A DNA stretch of 64,000 bases. It comes from Limnanthes douglasii subsp. nivea. Taxonomy: Eukaryota > Streptophyta > Magnoliopsida > Brassicales > Limnanthaceae. A program made the position numbers and the translations under genes. The DNA lies in NCBI GenBank assembly GCA_036936605.1, contig JAUPFV010000002.1, forward strand, positions 198,175,273-198,239,272. The letters are read 5' to 3'. Below are positions 34,301 to 43,874 of the stretch, one piece after another; position 1 is the stretch's first letter; every line of letters starts with the position of its first letter. The notes beneath the pieces were generated by a model that saw only the letters and a program-made list of their open reading frames with translations, made no database searches and had not been told where the DNA came from.

Positions 34301-34700
34301 TTTCATTGAAATCTTTCGTTGTTAGTTTTGGAGAAGATAAGTATTTATGTCTCTAATCTATCAATATATATTTCTTACTCGCGTCTCTCTAAAGCGAGAC
34401 ATGAGACGTGCATTATTCAACTTTCAGTAGTAATAATTAATACAAAACAAAGTCAAAAAATATACTTCTTGGCTTTGCATTAATTCTAGTCTTCGAATTA
34501 AATTTACAGAATCTCACTTCTATCAAAATTGTGTCCCTCATATGCTTCATACAGTCCCGCATCTACCAAAAATGTGTCTCTCATCTAATTTGTACAATCT
34601 TGCATCTATTAAAGATATATCCCTCATAAACTTTGTACAATCCCGCATCTATATAAAAAATATATCTCTTATCGACTTTGTACATTTTCCTGCATCATAA
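31360..34700. repeat. Large dispersed repeat, copy B
   Basis: Direct-orientation homologue of 24020-27790, without the Stowaway-like insertion. Homology ends near 34700, whereas copy A runs on into the MULE C-terminus. The matching MULE sequence resumes only at about 38640, so about 3.9 kb lies between. Confidence 0.75.
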
Positions 34701-34960
34701 CATGGGTTCACATTAATTTTACAACTAGTCACGCATTAACTTTGTAAATAAGTCATCGTGGTTTTACAGAATTTACATGGTTGCGCATCAATCATCATTT
34801 GAATGGTTTCACATCATATATATGGTTGTGCATCTATCATGATACGTGGTTTTGCATCTATCATCATTGACCGTTTCACATCATTTGTCTCGACTCGCAT
34901 GCATTAAAGTGTCCCTCATTAATTAAATATTTATGGTCTTTCATCTATCTTTTAAGTCTA
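34500..34960. repeat. GCATCTATCAT-family minisatellite, block 2
   Basis: Degenerate units such as TCCCGCATCTA, GTTTTGCATCTATCATCATT and GGTTTCACATCAT at spacings of about 20-40 bp. Its left part overlaps the end of repeat B. Confidence 0.65.
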
Positions 34961-35449
34961 ATATCGTATTTTTTATAAAACAAATGCCTCTAAAATATTA
35001 TTTATTCATATCAGGCATGTTTGCACTAATAAACAGATAAAAGAAATAAAAATAAAACATGAACACCTAGAAAAAGCAGAGAAAACACCATTCGATTTCT
35101 TTCTGAAGAGAACGAACGAGCTGAGAAAATAAAACACTTCTGTAAAAAAACTTTGAATTAATTTCAAATAATAAAACTTATGATGATGAGAAATAAGCCT
35201 TCAAATTGGCAGAAAGTTGGTACCACTTACAACCAACGACATCAATACTATATTTGGATTAAAGCATTGAGATGAACACATGCCATTACACATAAAAAAA
35301 TTGAACCAAAATATTCATAAATAGAAGAAGAAGAAGAAGAAGAAGAATCAAGGATTATCAAGATATACTTTTATGTTCAAACCACAAGAAAAATAAAAAT
35401 AAAAACCGAGAAAAATAAATCACAAATAAATTGATAAAGGTATGAAATT
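34961..35449. other. AT-rich spacer containing a (GAA)n microsatellite
   Basis: About eight GAA units at 35323-35347. Nothing else was recognised. Confidence 0.6.
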
Positions 35450-35499
35450 CCCTATTTTCTTACATTTATTTATATTATTAAAAATAAGGTTTTGCGTGT

Positions 35500-35905
35500 A
35501 TCATGTATTACTTGTTCATAACCTATCACGCCTTCCACCCGTCCCTTATTTATCATGCCTTCACATGTCCTTCGTCTATCATATTATCACATATCCCGCA
35601 TTTATCATGCCTTCACATGTCCAAGATCTATCATGCTTTCACTTTCCTCACGTTATCATGCCTTCACATGTCCTTCATCTATCATATATTCACTTGTCAT
35701 TCATCTATCATACATTTACTTATCCCGCATCTATCATTCTTTCACATTCCATGCGTCTATCATGCCTTAAAATGTTCGTCATCTATCATGCATTCACCTT
35801 TTTCTTATCAACCACGCCTTCACATATCTCGCGTCTACCATGCCTTCACTTGTTCCTCTTTATCATGTCTTCACTTGTCTCACATCTATCATGCATTCTC
35901 ATGTT
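35500..35905. repeat. Minisatellite of about 27-bp units (CATCTATCATGCCTTCACATG)
   Basis: Roughly fifteen tandem units alternate TCTATCATGCCTTCACATGT with variable CCTTCG/CCCGCA/CATTCA segments. The period near 27 bp is a multiple of three, which keeps several plus-strand frames open at once (35442-36097). I regard these frames as artefacts. Confidence 0.85.
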
Positions 35906-35989
35906 GTAATATTGGTGATAACGTTAGCCTGCTCAACATTATTTCTCTTTACATTCAGAGATGTACTAGCTTCTATAATGGTTTACATA

Positions 35990-37560
35990 AAAGACTTGGA
36001 AAAAATAAATAACTATAATTGGGCTGAAGCAATAAAGGAGACATTGATAAATTCAGTAAACTTTCTACATAAAAATAAACCTGATAAAATAGTTTGATGT
36101 GTTTCTTTATTAATGGTTAATATTTTTACTCTATTTTAAAAATATCATAAAAATAGTAAAAATGTTGTATATAAACTATCATTAAAATTGTTGTCATTCA
36201 TCATGGAACACACAACTATTTATCTAGAAGATGCAATTGAAGGCAATATACTAAAATATTATAAATAGTTGGGTCTTGAAGGAAAAACAAAATTGAATTT
36301 AAGTGACACTCTACAGGAAATGACATATGAATGGATATATTTACACATGTAATATTTTGTCTAGCACTGTTTTTTAGTCTGATGTCTCATGATATTTGGT
36401 TATGTATCTATCTTAATCCAATGTCCCACATCTATCGTTTAATTGAATCTCTTAAATTTGTCACTTAATTTATTGTCCCACGACTATCTTTTAATAAACT
36501 ATCTAGATATATGTGATTTACTTAAAAAAAAATTAAAATTTTATAGATTGTGAAAGGAGAATTAAACCTAATAAATAAATAAGAAACGAAATTTGGTGGA
36601 GATCTCCAACAAGCTGAAGAAGTTGAAAAGGAGGAACAACCCGAAGAAAAATATATTAATGCTGATAAAAATGAAGATGATATTATTCACATGGTTGCGC
36701 AATAAAAGTTGGTCATGTAGGATAACAAAAACTGGTTCTAAGATAACGTGTTGCTATTTCAAAAAGAGCAAAGTTCAATATCTCAGATTCTTAGGAATTT
36801 AAAAAAGTCAGAAAATTAGTAAAAGAAAAGTCTTTAAACAAATTGGCTTAAATAAACTACCATTTGATAGTATAAAACATAGGTCTAAAGATATTACTAT
36901 ATCTACAAAAAATAAAAATCTTTTTTTTATCATCTTCCAATAGTCTATTATTTATAGGGTTTATTATACATCATACTTTGCATGATTCACATCATTTATA
37001 TGGTTTGCATTTATCATAGTTTACATGGTTTCAGATTATTCACATGGTTGCGCAATCATCATTCATATTGGTTTCATATAATTTACATGGTTTTACATCT
37101 ATTATCATTTTGATTATTTTGTATTATTACCAAGGTTTCACATTTATCATTATTTTGATGGTTTCACATCATTAACATGTTTACCCATCTATTTTGCATA
37201 TTATTAACATGAAATCTCTAAAACCAAGTGAGTATATGTCTAGAGAAATCATGACTTATCGATGATGGATCGATTAGATAAAAATATAATTGATTGTAAT
37301 AAGTTTGAGCTTCAGATTGCAAAACTAACAAAGAAACTCACTGAAAAAGACCAGGTCATTTCAGAATTGAAAAAAAATAATATAAATGTAGTTCAAGAAA
37401 CAAATGCAACATATAAAGATATGGAGATGGAGATGAAGCTACAAATAAAACTTCAAATGTTGATGTGGAACCAAAAATAATGAACGTACTAAAGAAGTCA
37501 CCTCCTCTAGAAGAGTGAAAAGGAAACATGTCACAATGTATGGAATCCACATCTAAAACC
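35990..37560 (+). pseudogene. Degenerate gene, possibly DUF1985/Ulp1-associated type carried by a MULE
   Basis: The plus strand reads NNYNWAEAIKETLINSVNFL near 36010, resembling the DUF1985-type proteins often carried by plant MULEs with Ulp1-like proteases. Downstream are an acidic stretch near 36600 (AEEVEKEEQPEEKYINADKN) and a coiled-coil-like segment at 37262-37480 (MDRLDKNIIDCNKFELQIAK, EKDQVISELKKNN). All are separated by stops. No protease catalytic block (His/Asp/Cys) was found, so the family name is a guess and the segment may be only decayed filler. Confidence 0.35.
36960..37200. repeat. GCATCTATCAT-family minisatellite, block 4
   Basis: Irregular units such as GGTTTCACATCATTAACATG and TTTACATCTATTATCATTTT. 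Degenerate relative of the other blocks. Confidence 0.55.
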
Positions 37561-37729
37561 AAGTTCTTTTATGAGCTTCTATTATTGTTTACTATTTCTT
37601 GTTTCTATATTTTTATTTTTATTTCTTTTTGGTTATTCTGTTTTCAGTTTGTTTGTTTTTAAGTTTGATGTATTTTTATTTTTTAATTATGAAGAGTAAT
37701 GTTTCAACTCTAGTTTATATAATTCTGGT

Positions 37730-38100
37730 CACGCATTTATAAGATTCCACACCTTAATTCTTTCAATGGTTTCACATAATTTATATGGTTGCACAACTAC
37801 ATGTTAAATTATTTCACATCATTTTTAAAGTTTCACATCTATCATCATTTACAAGTTTCGTTTCATTTCTTTGGTTTCGCATGACTTGCCTAGTCCTCCA
37901 TCTATCAAACCTATAATCTAGTTTCGCATTTATCATCAAACAGGAGCCTTGTCCCACATCTAACAAACCAATGAATAAGTTTCATATTTATCATAAAGCA
38001 TGTATTGGGTTATGATTGGTTTTGAATTTATCACCAACTCATATATTATATACGGGCCCACATCTACCATGTATCATTATCCATATATTTTTAATATAAC
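37730..38100. repeat. GCATCTATCAT-family minisatellite, block 5
   Basis: Irregular units including CACATCTATCATCATTTACA, TTTCGCATTTATCATCAAAC and CCCACATCTAACAAACC. No gene. Confidence 0.6.
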
Positions 38101-38639
38101 AAAAGAGTATAAAGCTTATCATTATCCATGTAGTTTGATTATGACAAAAAAGAGCCAGAAAAAATAAAAAAACTAAAAGTATCAAAATTATATTGATTTT
38201 GCAAAACCTCTACATATATTCGTCCATTATGACCACAATTCAAAAAACGAGTACACATTGTCTTTTGGTTACTTAATTATCCTCTAAATGGAATTTTTTT
38301 AGGTATTCCAGATCTCCTTTTCAAAATTAGAGGAAGTATATATGGGGAATTTGTGGAGGTAGACGTTTGACTAAAAATATTAAACGTGGGTATGTCATAT
38401 GAATACGTTACCTTATAAGAGCTTATAAAATAGCATGGCTCTACATATTTCTTAGGATTCCTATCTATATAAAACATGTCAGCTAGAATGTAAGAACATA
38501 TGAAACAATCATATTGCCACGAGAAGAACAAGTAGATACATTAAGATCAACAGTCATAACAGAATCACAAAATAGTTCGTATAAAAGAGTAGACAAATAA
38601 ATTATCCATGGACGACCTTTTCCATATTGGGCTTTAACT
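38101..38639. other. AT-rich spacer before MULE B
   Basis: No assignable feature. A minus-strand open frame of 84 codons (38277-38531) has no recognised motif. Confidence 0.35.
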
Positions 38640-40150
38640 TTTTATAGAATTCATGACATAAATCTAGTCCAACGTTCAACATCAGCATAATGTCTTGAAA
38701 TTTGACTCACAAGTAATACTCTAATCATGTCAACTAACTCTAATATAGGTAAGTTATAATATTTTTTGATCCGATGATTAAAAGACTCATCTTGAGTAGA
38801 AGCCATAGGATCATACCTCTTGTCTTTGAGAAAAACACAACCACATTTTTCTGAAGGTAAATTCTCACAAAAACTAACAACTTTGTGACCTCATTCTCTA
38901 AGAAATTCGTCCATATATTGAATGTAAAAATCCGGAGTTGCAAGATAAGCATATTTTTTAAACATGTAAACCGTCTTTTTCTTAAATGGTGTCGATGGGC
39001 CACTCAAATAATACTTTAAATTATTTATAAGATGTTAAAGACAGTATATACATGATAACAATCTCGATACAAAGCATATACAACTTTAATAATACCTAAA
39101 TGATGATCACTAATAAATGTGAGTTGATGATCCAAAAGATAGGGTTTCTAACATCTCCAGAAATTATAACCAAATTTTTAGTAACTTCAGCCTCAACAAT
39201 ACCAAATGCAATTGGAAAGATACGTACAAAAAATTATGGAACATATATTATGATTCATTTTTATATATATTAATTATACCTAGTTTCGCATCTATCATAT
39301 TCGTGTCAATCTATAACTGGTTATTTCAAGTTTTGCATCTATCATATAAATCATACCCGTTTTTATATGTATCATACTGACTATATCTGGTTACGCATCT
39401 TGTATATTGATATATCAGGTTTCACATTAATCGCATTGATTATGTTAGGTTTCGCATCTGTCATTATTGATTATCTCTGGTTGTGTATCTCTATGATACA
39501 TGGTTTGGCATCTATCATATATGGTTTCACATCTATCATATTTGGTTATACATGGTTCGTATTTTAAATATAACATAAGAAAATAGCATGTGTTGCAATA
39601 CAAAACAAAGCAGAATAAAAACCATTGTTACCATCTTTAGCTATATCAGATAACAATGCCCTTTTATATTTTTCTTTTGAAAAAGTTCCATCAATAAATA
39701 AAACTAGACAGTAAGAATCAAAACAATAGAGACAAGAACCAAGTACCACGAAACAACGCTTAAATACATTGGTTTCCAAATTATACTTAAGTACGTAGTC
39801 ACTACTACTATCAAGAATCTTCAATGTTTTGAAATAACTCTTAAGTAGTTTATACGAAGTAGAACTATCTCCATATAAAACCATCTTAACTTTATCTAAA
39901 AAAATTCATGAAAGACGATAAGAGATATCTAAAACATAGTCATTTACACAAACACGTATCTCATTAGCAATCAAATTCGAAGATAAACGTTTTCTATTTT
40001 TATTTACAAAAATCAGTCACATAAATATGAGGTTAGACATAATTCTTAACAACAAAAAAACCGGTTAACTTACTTTTTTAGCATAAAATATAATTCTTTT
40101 TTGAATATCTTTATATGCAATAAATAGTTACTCTATCTTTGCTTTTAGAT
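38640..40150 (-). pseudogene. Mutator-like (MULE) transposase, copy B
   Basis: Homologue of MULE A. The DDE-region frame (39564-39884) reads NVFKRCFVVLGSCLYCFDSY, then VLFIDGTFSKEKYKRALLSD and KDGNNG. After a repeat-filled gap come the region near 39180-39220 (a degenerate FPIAF block) and a C-terminal part near 38760-38830 matching the KRYDSM...AES region. The N-terminal domain is truncated near 40150. Stops occur between all blocks. Confidence 0.75.
39270..39560. repeat. GCATCTATCAT-family minisatellite inside MULE B transposase
   Basis: Units such as TTTCGCATCTATCATATTCG and TTTGGCATCTATCATATATG lie between the same two transposase blocks as the array in MULE A. Confidence 0.75.
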
Positions 40151-40485
40151 CTTTGAATCGTACTTAATCCTGAAAATTATGATATATTCAACTAATAAAA
40201 AAAATCGATTTTTATTTTGAAAAATATTTTAAACTAACGATATTTCACCGGACTTGAATGAAATATAAATGTAATTTGTACTCCAAATAGCCTTTGAATG
40301 GGCCTCTGGATCTACCGATGGATCACCTGTAAGGAAAAATCCCGTCTACGCGCTATAAATTAGTGGCCCTTCTAACAAGGTAGCGTGTGAGTTAGTATAG
40401 AGTCTTCACCTATATTCTAAGAAATTAGGTTGGACTTGAAACATACCGTGCTTTTCTTGCTTCCGATAAATAACAAAAAAAGTAT
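40151..40485. other. Upstream flank of the second HIPP copy
   Basis: No coding sequence. A CTATAAAT at 40353-40360 is a weaker TATA-like alternative. Confidence 0.4.
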
Positions 40486-40493
40486 TATAAATA
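40486..40493 (+). promoter_or_regulatory. Candidate TATA box of the second HIPP copy
   Basis: TATAAATA lies 64 bp before the putative HIPP start codon, leaving room for a start site about 30 bp downstream and a short leader. Inferred from position only. Confidence 0.4.
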
Positions 40494-40557
40494 CAATCGG
40501 TCGATATTTTTTATAAACTACTACTTTTTCGATTGAGAATTGTTTTTCTAAAGGAGA

Positions 40558-41171
40558 ATGAAGGTATATTTATTAATTATATACTTTGTATTACAATTGA
40601 TATCTATTATTACAATTGTTTGCTTGTTTGTATATTCATATCTATTATTAGGCTAATACGTTTAAAATATCTAGGCGAGTTACGTTTTTCTTTTCATTTG
40701 AATTTTACAGCAAAAAATGACGATCGTTCATGCCGTGCGAGAAATGCAGATCAAAAGCACTATCAATCATAACTAAGCTATAAGGTGAATGTAAAATTCG
40801 ATATATTTAAATTTTAATAAACAAAACAGTGTGCCAAATCGAAGCTGACATAGATGATTTATATTGTTTCTATATTTGTAAATCTTATCGTTACGGGAAT
40901 CGAGTCCATACAAATAAAAGGCAAAGATAAAAATCAGATTGAAGTAATTGGAGAAACGGAATCTCTTAAAATAATCAAGAGTTCAAGAAAATCATTTGAA
41001 CATGTCTGGCTTCTGGACCTAATTGAATTGAAACCGGCACACGTCTCGGCTCCCGCTCCAGCAGCAGAAAAACTACGTAGGTATGCCTTTAGCTATGGCG
41101 GTGGCATTCCACACAACGATTACTGTCATCACCAAGATCTGCGCAACAGATTAGCTATGAATAAAAATTAG
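40558..41171 (+). pseudogene. HIPP-like heavy-metal-binding protein gene, broken
   Basis: Plant HMA/HIPP genes often begin with a tiny first exon. Here ATGAAG (40558-40563) is followed by a GTATAT donor, and a TTTTACAG acceptor at 40710 leads into exon 2, which starts QKMTIV. The MxCxxC metal site follows one frame away as FMPCEKCRSKALSIITK (from 40727), so a small indel near 40726 broke the frame. A stop follows, then probably a second intron, then VTGIESIQIKGKDKNQIEVI and a Pro/Ala linker to the stop at 41169-41171. No CaaX box is seen at the end. The gene looks like a once normal intron-bearing copy, recently inactivated. Confidence 0.7.
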
Positions 41172-41254
41172 TAGAAAATTTATATTAAAAAAAAATTGTG
41201 GCCATCAAACACCGTTTTTTGTTAAAAATAACTATATAATGCATAAAACCACAA

Positions 41255-41259
41255 CATAG
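41255..41259. repeat. CATAG target site duplication, left
   Basis: Matches CATAG at 47339-47343 on the far side of the Gypsy composite. Five bases is the usual target duplication length for Ty3/Gypsy. Confidence 0.65.
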
Positions 41260-41278
41260 TGATTCATAGTGAAACGGA

Positions 41279-41586
41279 TGATGTAAGTGGAAGACCTCTC
41301 CAAAATAATATTTAAATATTTCATAATATTTAAATGTTTTAGTTTTAGTTTTATTTTTTATTTTTATTTTAAGGATCTATTTAAGATATCAAATTAAATC
41401 TGATTACCTTCAGATTTAAGTGATATTATTTTATTGCGTTTATTTTTGTTTCCATATTTTGTATTAGGGATTTGAGCGATTCTTATTTAAGGTGCCTCAA
41501 ACCCTATTTGTAAGGGAGTTGTCTTTTATTAATAAAATTAGGCTTTTTATCCCTCTTTAGCTTCTCTTGCGTTTCGCTCTGAATCA
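41279..41586 (+). repeat. 5' LTR of Gypsy copy P
   Basis: Starts TGATG and ends TGAATCA. The last 75 bases match the M LTR (ATTAATAAA...TTATCCCTCTTTAGCTTCTC), whereas the first part differs, so P and M belong to related subfamilies. Confidence 0.75.
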
Positions 41587-41589
41587 TAG

Positions 41590-41602
41590 TGGTATCAGAC
41601 AC
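41590..41602 (+). other. Primer-binding site of copy P (initiator Met-tRNA type)
   Basis: TGGTATCAGACAC lies 3 bp after the LTR. TGGTATCAGAGC is the common plant site complementary to the 3' end of initiator tRNA-Met. Confidence 0.7.
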
Positions 41603-41617
41603 AGGCAGTCGTGCGAG

Positions 41618-42801
41618 ATGTCGCGGTGGCACTGCAGTGACTAGAGATACAAGTAATTTCGGTGATCGTGAAGTTGCTGACCTACGCCGTCAGGTGGCCG
41701 ATCTTACCCGTCAAATGGCTGATCTTAACGCCAGACAACAAGGCACGGAGGTTGAAGGTATCGATAACCCTTTTGGGGATGGGTTCGAACAGAATACTTC
41801 TCACGGCCGACGCTGGGAGCTTGGATTTAAGGTAGACATCCCGGACTTTGATGGTAGCCTTAAGGCAGAGGCGCTTATTGATTGGTTATCCCAGATTGAG
41901 GAAGTGCTGGACTTCAAGGTAGTTCATGAGGAGAAAAGGGTCGCATTGGTCACCATCCACCTACACAGTAGGGCACAAGCTTGGTGGCAGCAGGTGAAGA
42001 AGAACCGTGAGCGTGAAGGCAAGGATAAAGTCCGCAGTTGGGAGAAGTTCAAAAAAAAATCCGTAAGGCTTTCTTTCCTTACAACTTCGAGCGGGAACTA
42101 TACCAGCGACTCCAGAATCTTCGTCAGGTACCCCAATCTGTGGACGAGTATACAGAAGAATTCTATCAGCTGCTGGCTCGTACGGATGTCACCGAGTCGT
42201 CGCATCAGCGGGTATCCCGCTATATTGGTGGGTTACGCCTTCAACTTCAAGATCTGTTGAATATGTTCGACCCGCGCTCTGTTTCCGAAGCCCATCGGCG
42301 TGTCCTCCAGGCAGAAAAGCAGTCGGCTCGCCAGACCCAGATTGGCGTACGGACCAGTGCTCCTTTAGGGATTTCGGCGTCCAAACCAGTTCCCCGTCCA
42401 ACCCCTGATCAGATCCCTCCTGGGCATGGTGCGCCAAGCCGTTCTTCAAGCAATTTACGTTGCTATGGCTGTGGCGAGTTAGGGCATTGTCAGGTAGAGT
42501 GTCCAAATGCTGCGGGTGCTAGGGGTCTTTTCTCTCATGAGGCGTTTGAACCGAATCCCATTGTTCTTGATGGTCCTCCGAAATTTGATACCTATGATGA
42601 TGACTTGCCTGAGGTTGCAGAGGAAATTGTGACTGATGATGTTGGAGCCGTGTTGATGCTGCGTCGCACTTTCATTTCTCCTCGCGTTCCTGATCAGAGT
42701 GACTGGCTGCGGAATAACATGTTCCAATCAACTTGCACGATCGGCGGGAATGTGTGCACCTTCATCATTGATGCTGGTAGCTGCGAGAATGTCATCTCCG
42801 A
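41618..42801 (+). pseudogene. gag and start of protease of Gypsy copy P
   Basis: Relative to M, about 20 bp are deleted right after the ATG at 41618, so the start codon is out of frame. The homologous frame reads EVADLRRQVADLTRQMADLN (coiled coil), ELGFKVDIPDFDGSLKAEAL and RAQAWWQQVKKNREREGK. A frameshift at the A-run near 42050 moves to the frame with KAFFPYNFERELYQRLQNLR, the CCHC knuckle CYGCGELGHCQVEC (about 42465) and the protease start CTFIIDAGSCENVISE. The sequence then leaves Gypsy sense coding and enters antisense integrase of M. Confidence 0.85.
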
Positions 42802-43852
42802 GATGCTTAACATTAAAGACATCAGTCGTACGGACATGGCTAGGCAAACTGAGTCGGTAAGCATTCGGATTGATCCGCTCAACAATCTCCACCGGGCCAA
42901 TCTTCCGGGCGGCCAGTTTGTTGTATTCACTAGCAGGGTAACGATTTTTTGTTAAAACTGCCCACACATAGTCACCAACTTCGAACTGAACAGGACGACG
43001 ATGAGAATCTGCCTTAGACTTATACTTAGCGGTGCTCAAGACTAGCTGATCGTGAGTCGTCTGGTGGGTTTGGTGAATCTGTGAGACAAGTTCCTCAGCA
43101 GTTGTATGAAGACAAATCTTGCTAGGCAGTGCTAACAAGTCTACTGGACCCCGAGGCACAATACCATACATCACCTGGAAAGGAAAAAAACCCGTGGACC
43201 GGTTAAGGGCATGGTTGTGGGCGAACTCCGCCTGCGGTAGGCGCTGATCCCATGCCTTCGGATGATCTCCCACCAGACTGCGAAACAGGTTACCAAGGGA
43301 TCGGTTAACCACCTTGGTCTGACCATCCGTCTGGAGGTGGTAAGCACTACTGAAGTTGAGCTGTGTATTCACTATACGCCATAAGCTGCGCCAAAAATGA
43401 CTCACAAACCGGGTGTCACGGTTAGAAACAATGGAACTGGGAAGGCCATGAACACGATAAATCTCTCGATAGAAAAGCTGCACGACACACACTGCATCAG
43501 ATGTTTTTCTACATAGGATGAAGTGTACCATCTTAGAAAAACGATCAACCACCACAAAAATAGAGTCGAATCCACGCTGAGTCCGGGGTAAACCAAGAAC
43601 AAAATCCATACTGATGTCGGTCCAGGGCTGAGCAGGAATCGGCAGTGGCAAATAAAGACATGCATTTGTGGATGTTCCTTTGGCCAACTGACAAACTCGA
43701 CAACGGGAGACAAAACGACCAACTTCCTTCCGCATCGAAGGCCAAAAATAGGATGAGGACAGCAACTGGTATGTTCGATCACGGCCCACATGACCTTCAT
43801 TATGCAGCTCCTTGATCAGCTGAAGACGCAAGCTGCAGTCAGGGATACACAA
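42802..43852 (-). pseudogene. Integrase of Gypsy element M
   Basis: Integrase joins cDNA ends to host DNA. The zinc-binding H2C2 block is HNEGHVGRDRTYQLL with CRVCQLAKG. The core has WTDISMDFVLGLP (first Asp), SNRDTRFVSHFWRSL (second Asp) and the QTDGQT region with the following Glu-containing helix. The C-terminus has the GPY/F-like motif KIGPVEIVERINPNAYRLSL and VRTTDVFNVKHL. The open frame then continues to 42728 through antisense protease sequence of copy P, adding about 24 foreign residues. Any chromodomain beyond this point was deleted. A frameshift near 43870 separates it from RT-RNase H. Confidence 0.9.
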
Positions 43853-43874
43853 CTGTACTCCACGAAAGATAAAG

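Noticed and set aside
35442..36097. Long open frames in three plus-strand registers (155, 169 and 71-85 aa)
   Set aside because: They cross a minisatellite with a period near 27 bp, a multiple of three, which keeps several frames open together. The peptides are simple His/Ser/Tyr-rich repeats.
42189..42727. Minus-strand frames opposite P gag, repeated at 45843-46381 on the plus strand
   Set aside because: Their conservation only reflects conservation of the gag they overlap on the other strand.
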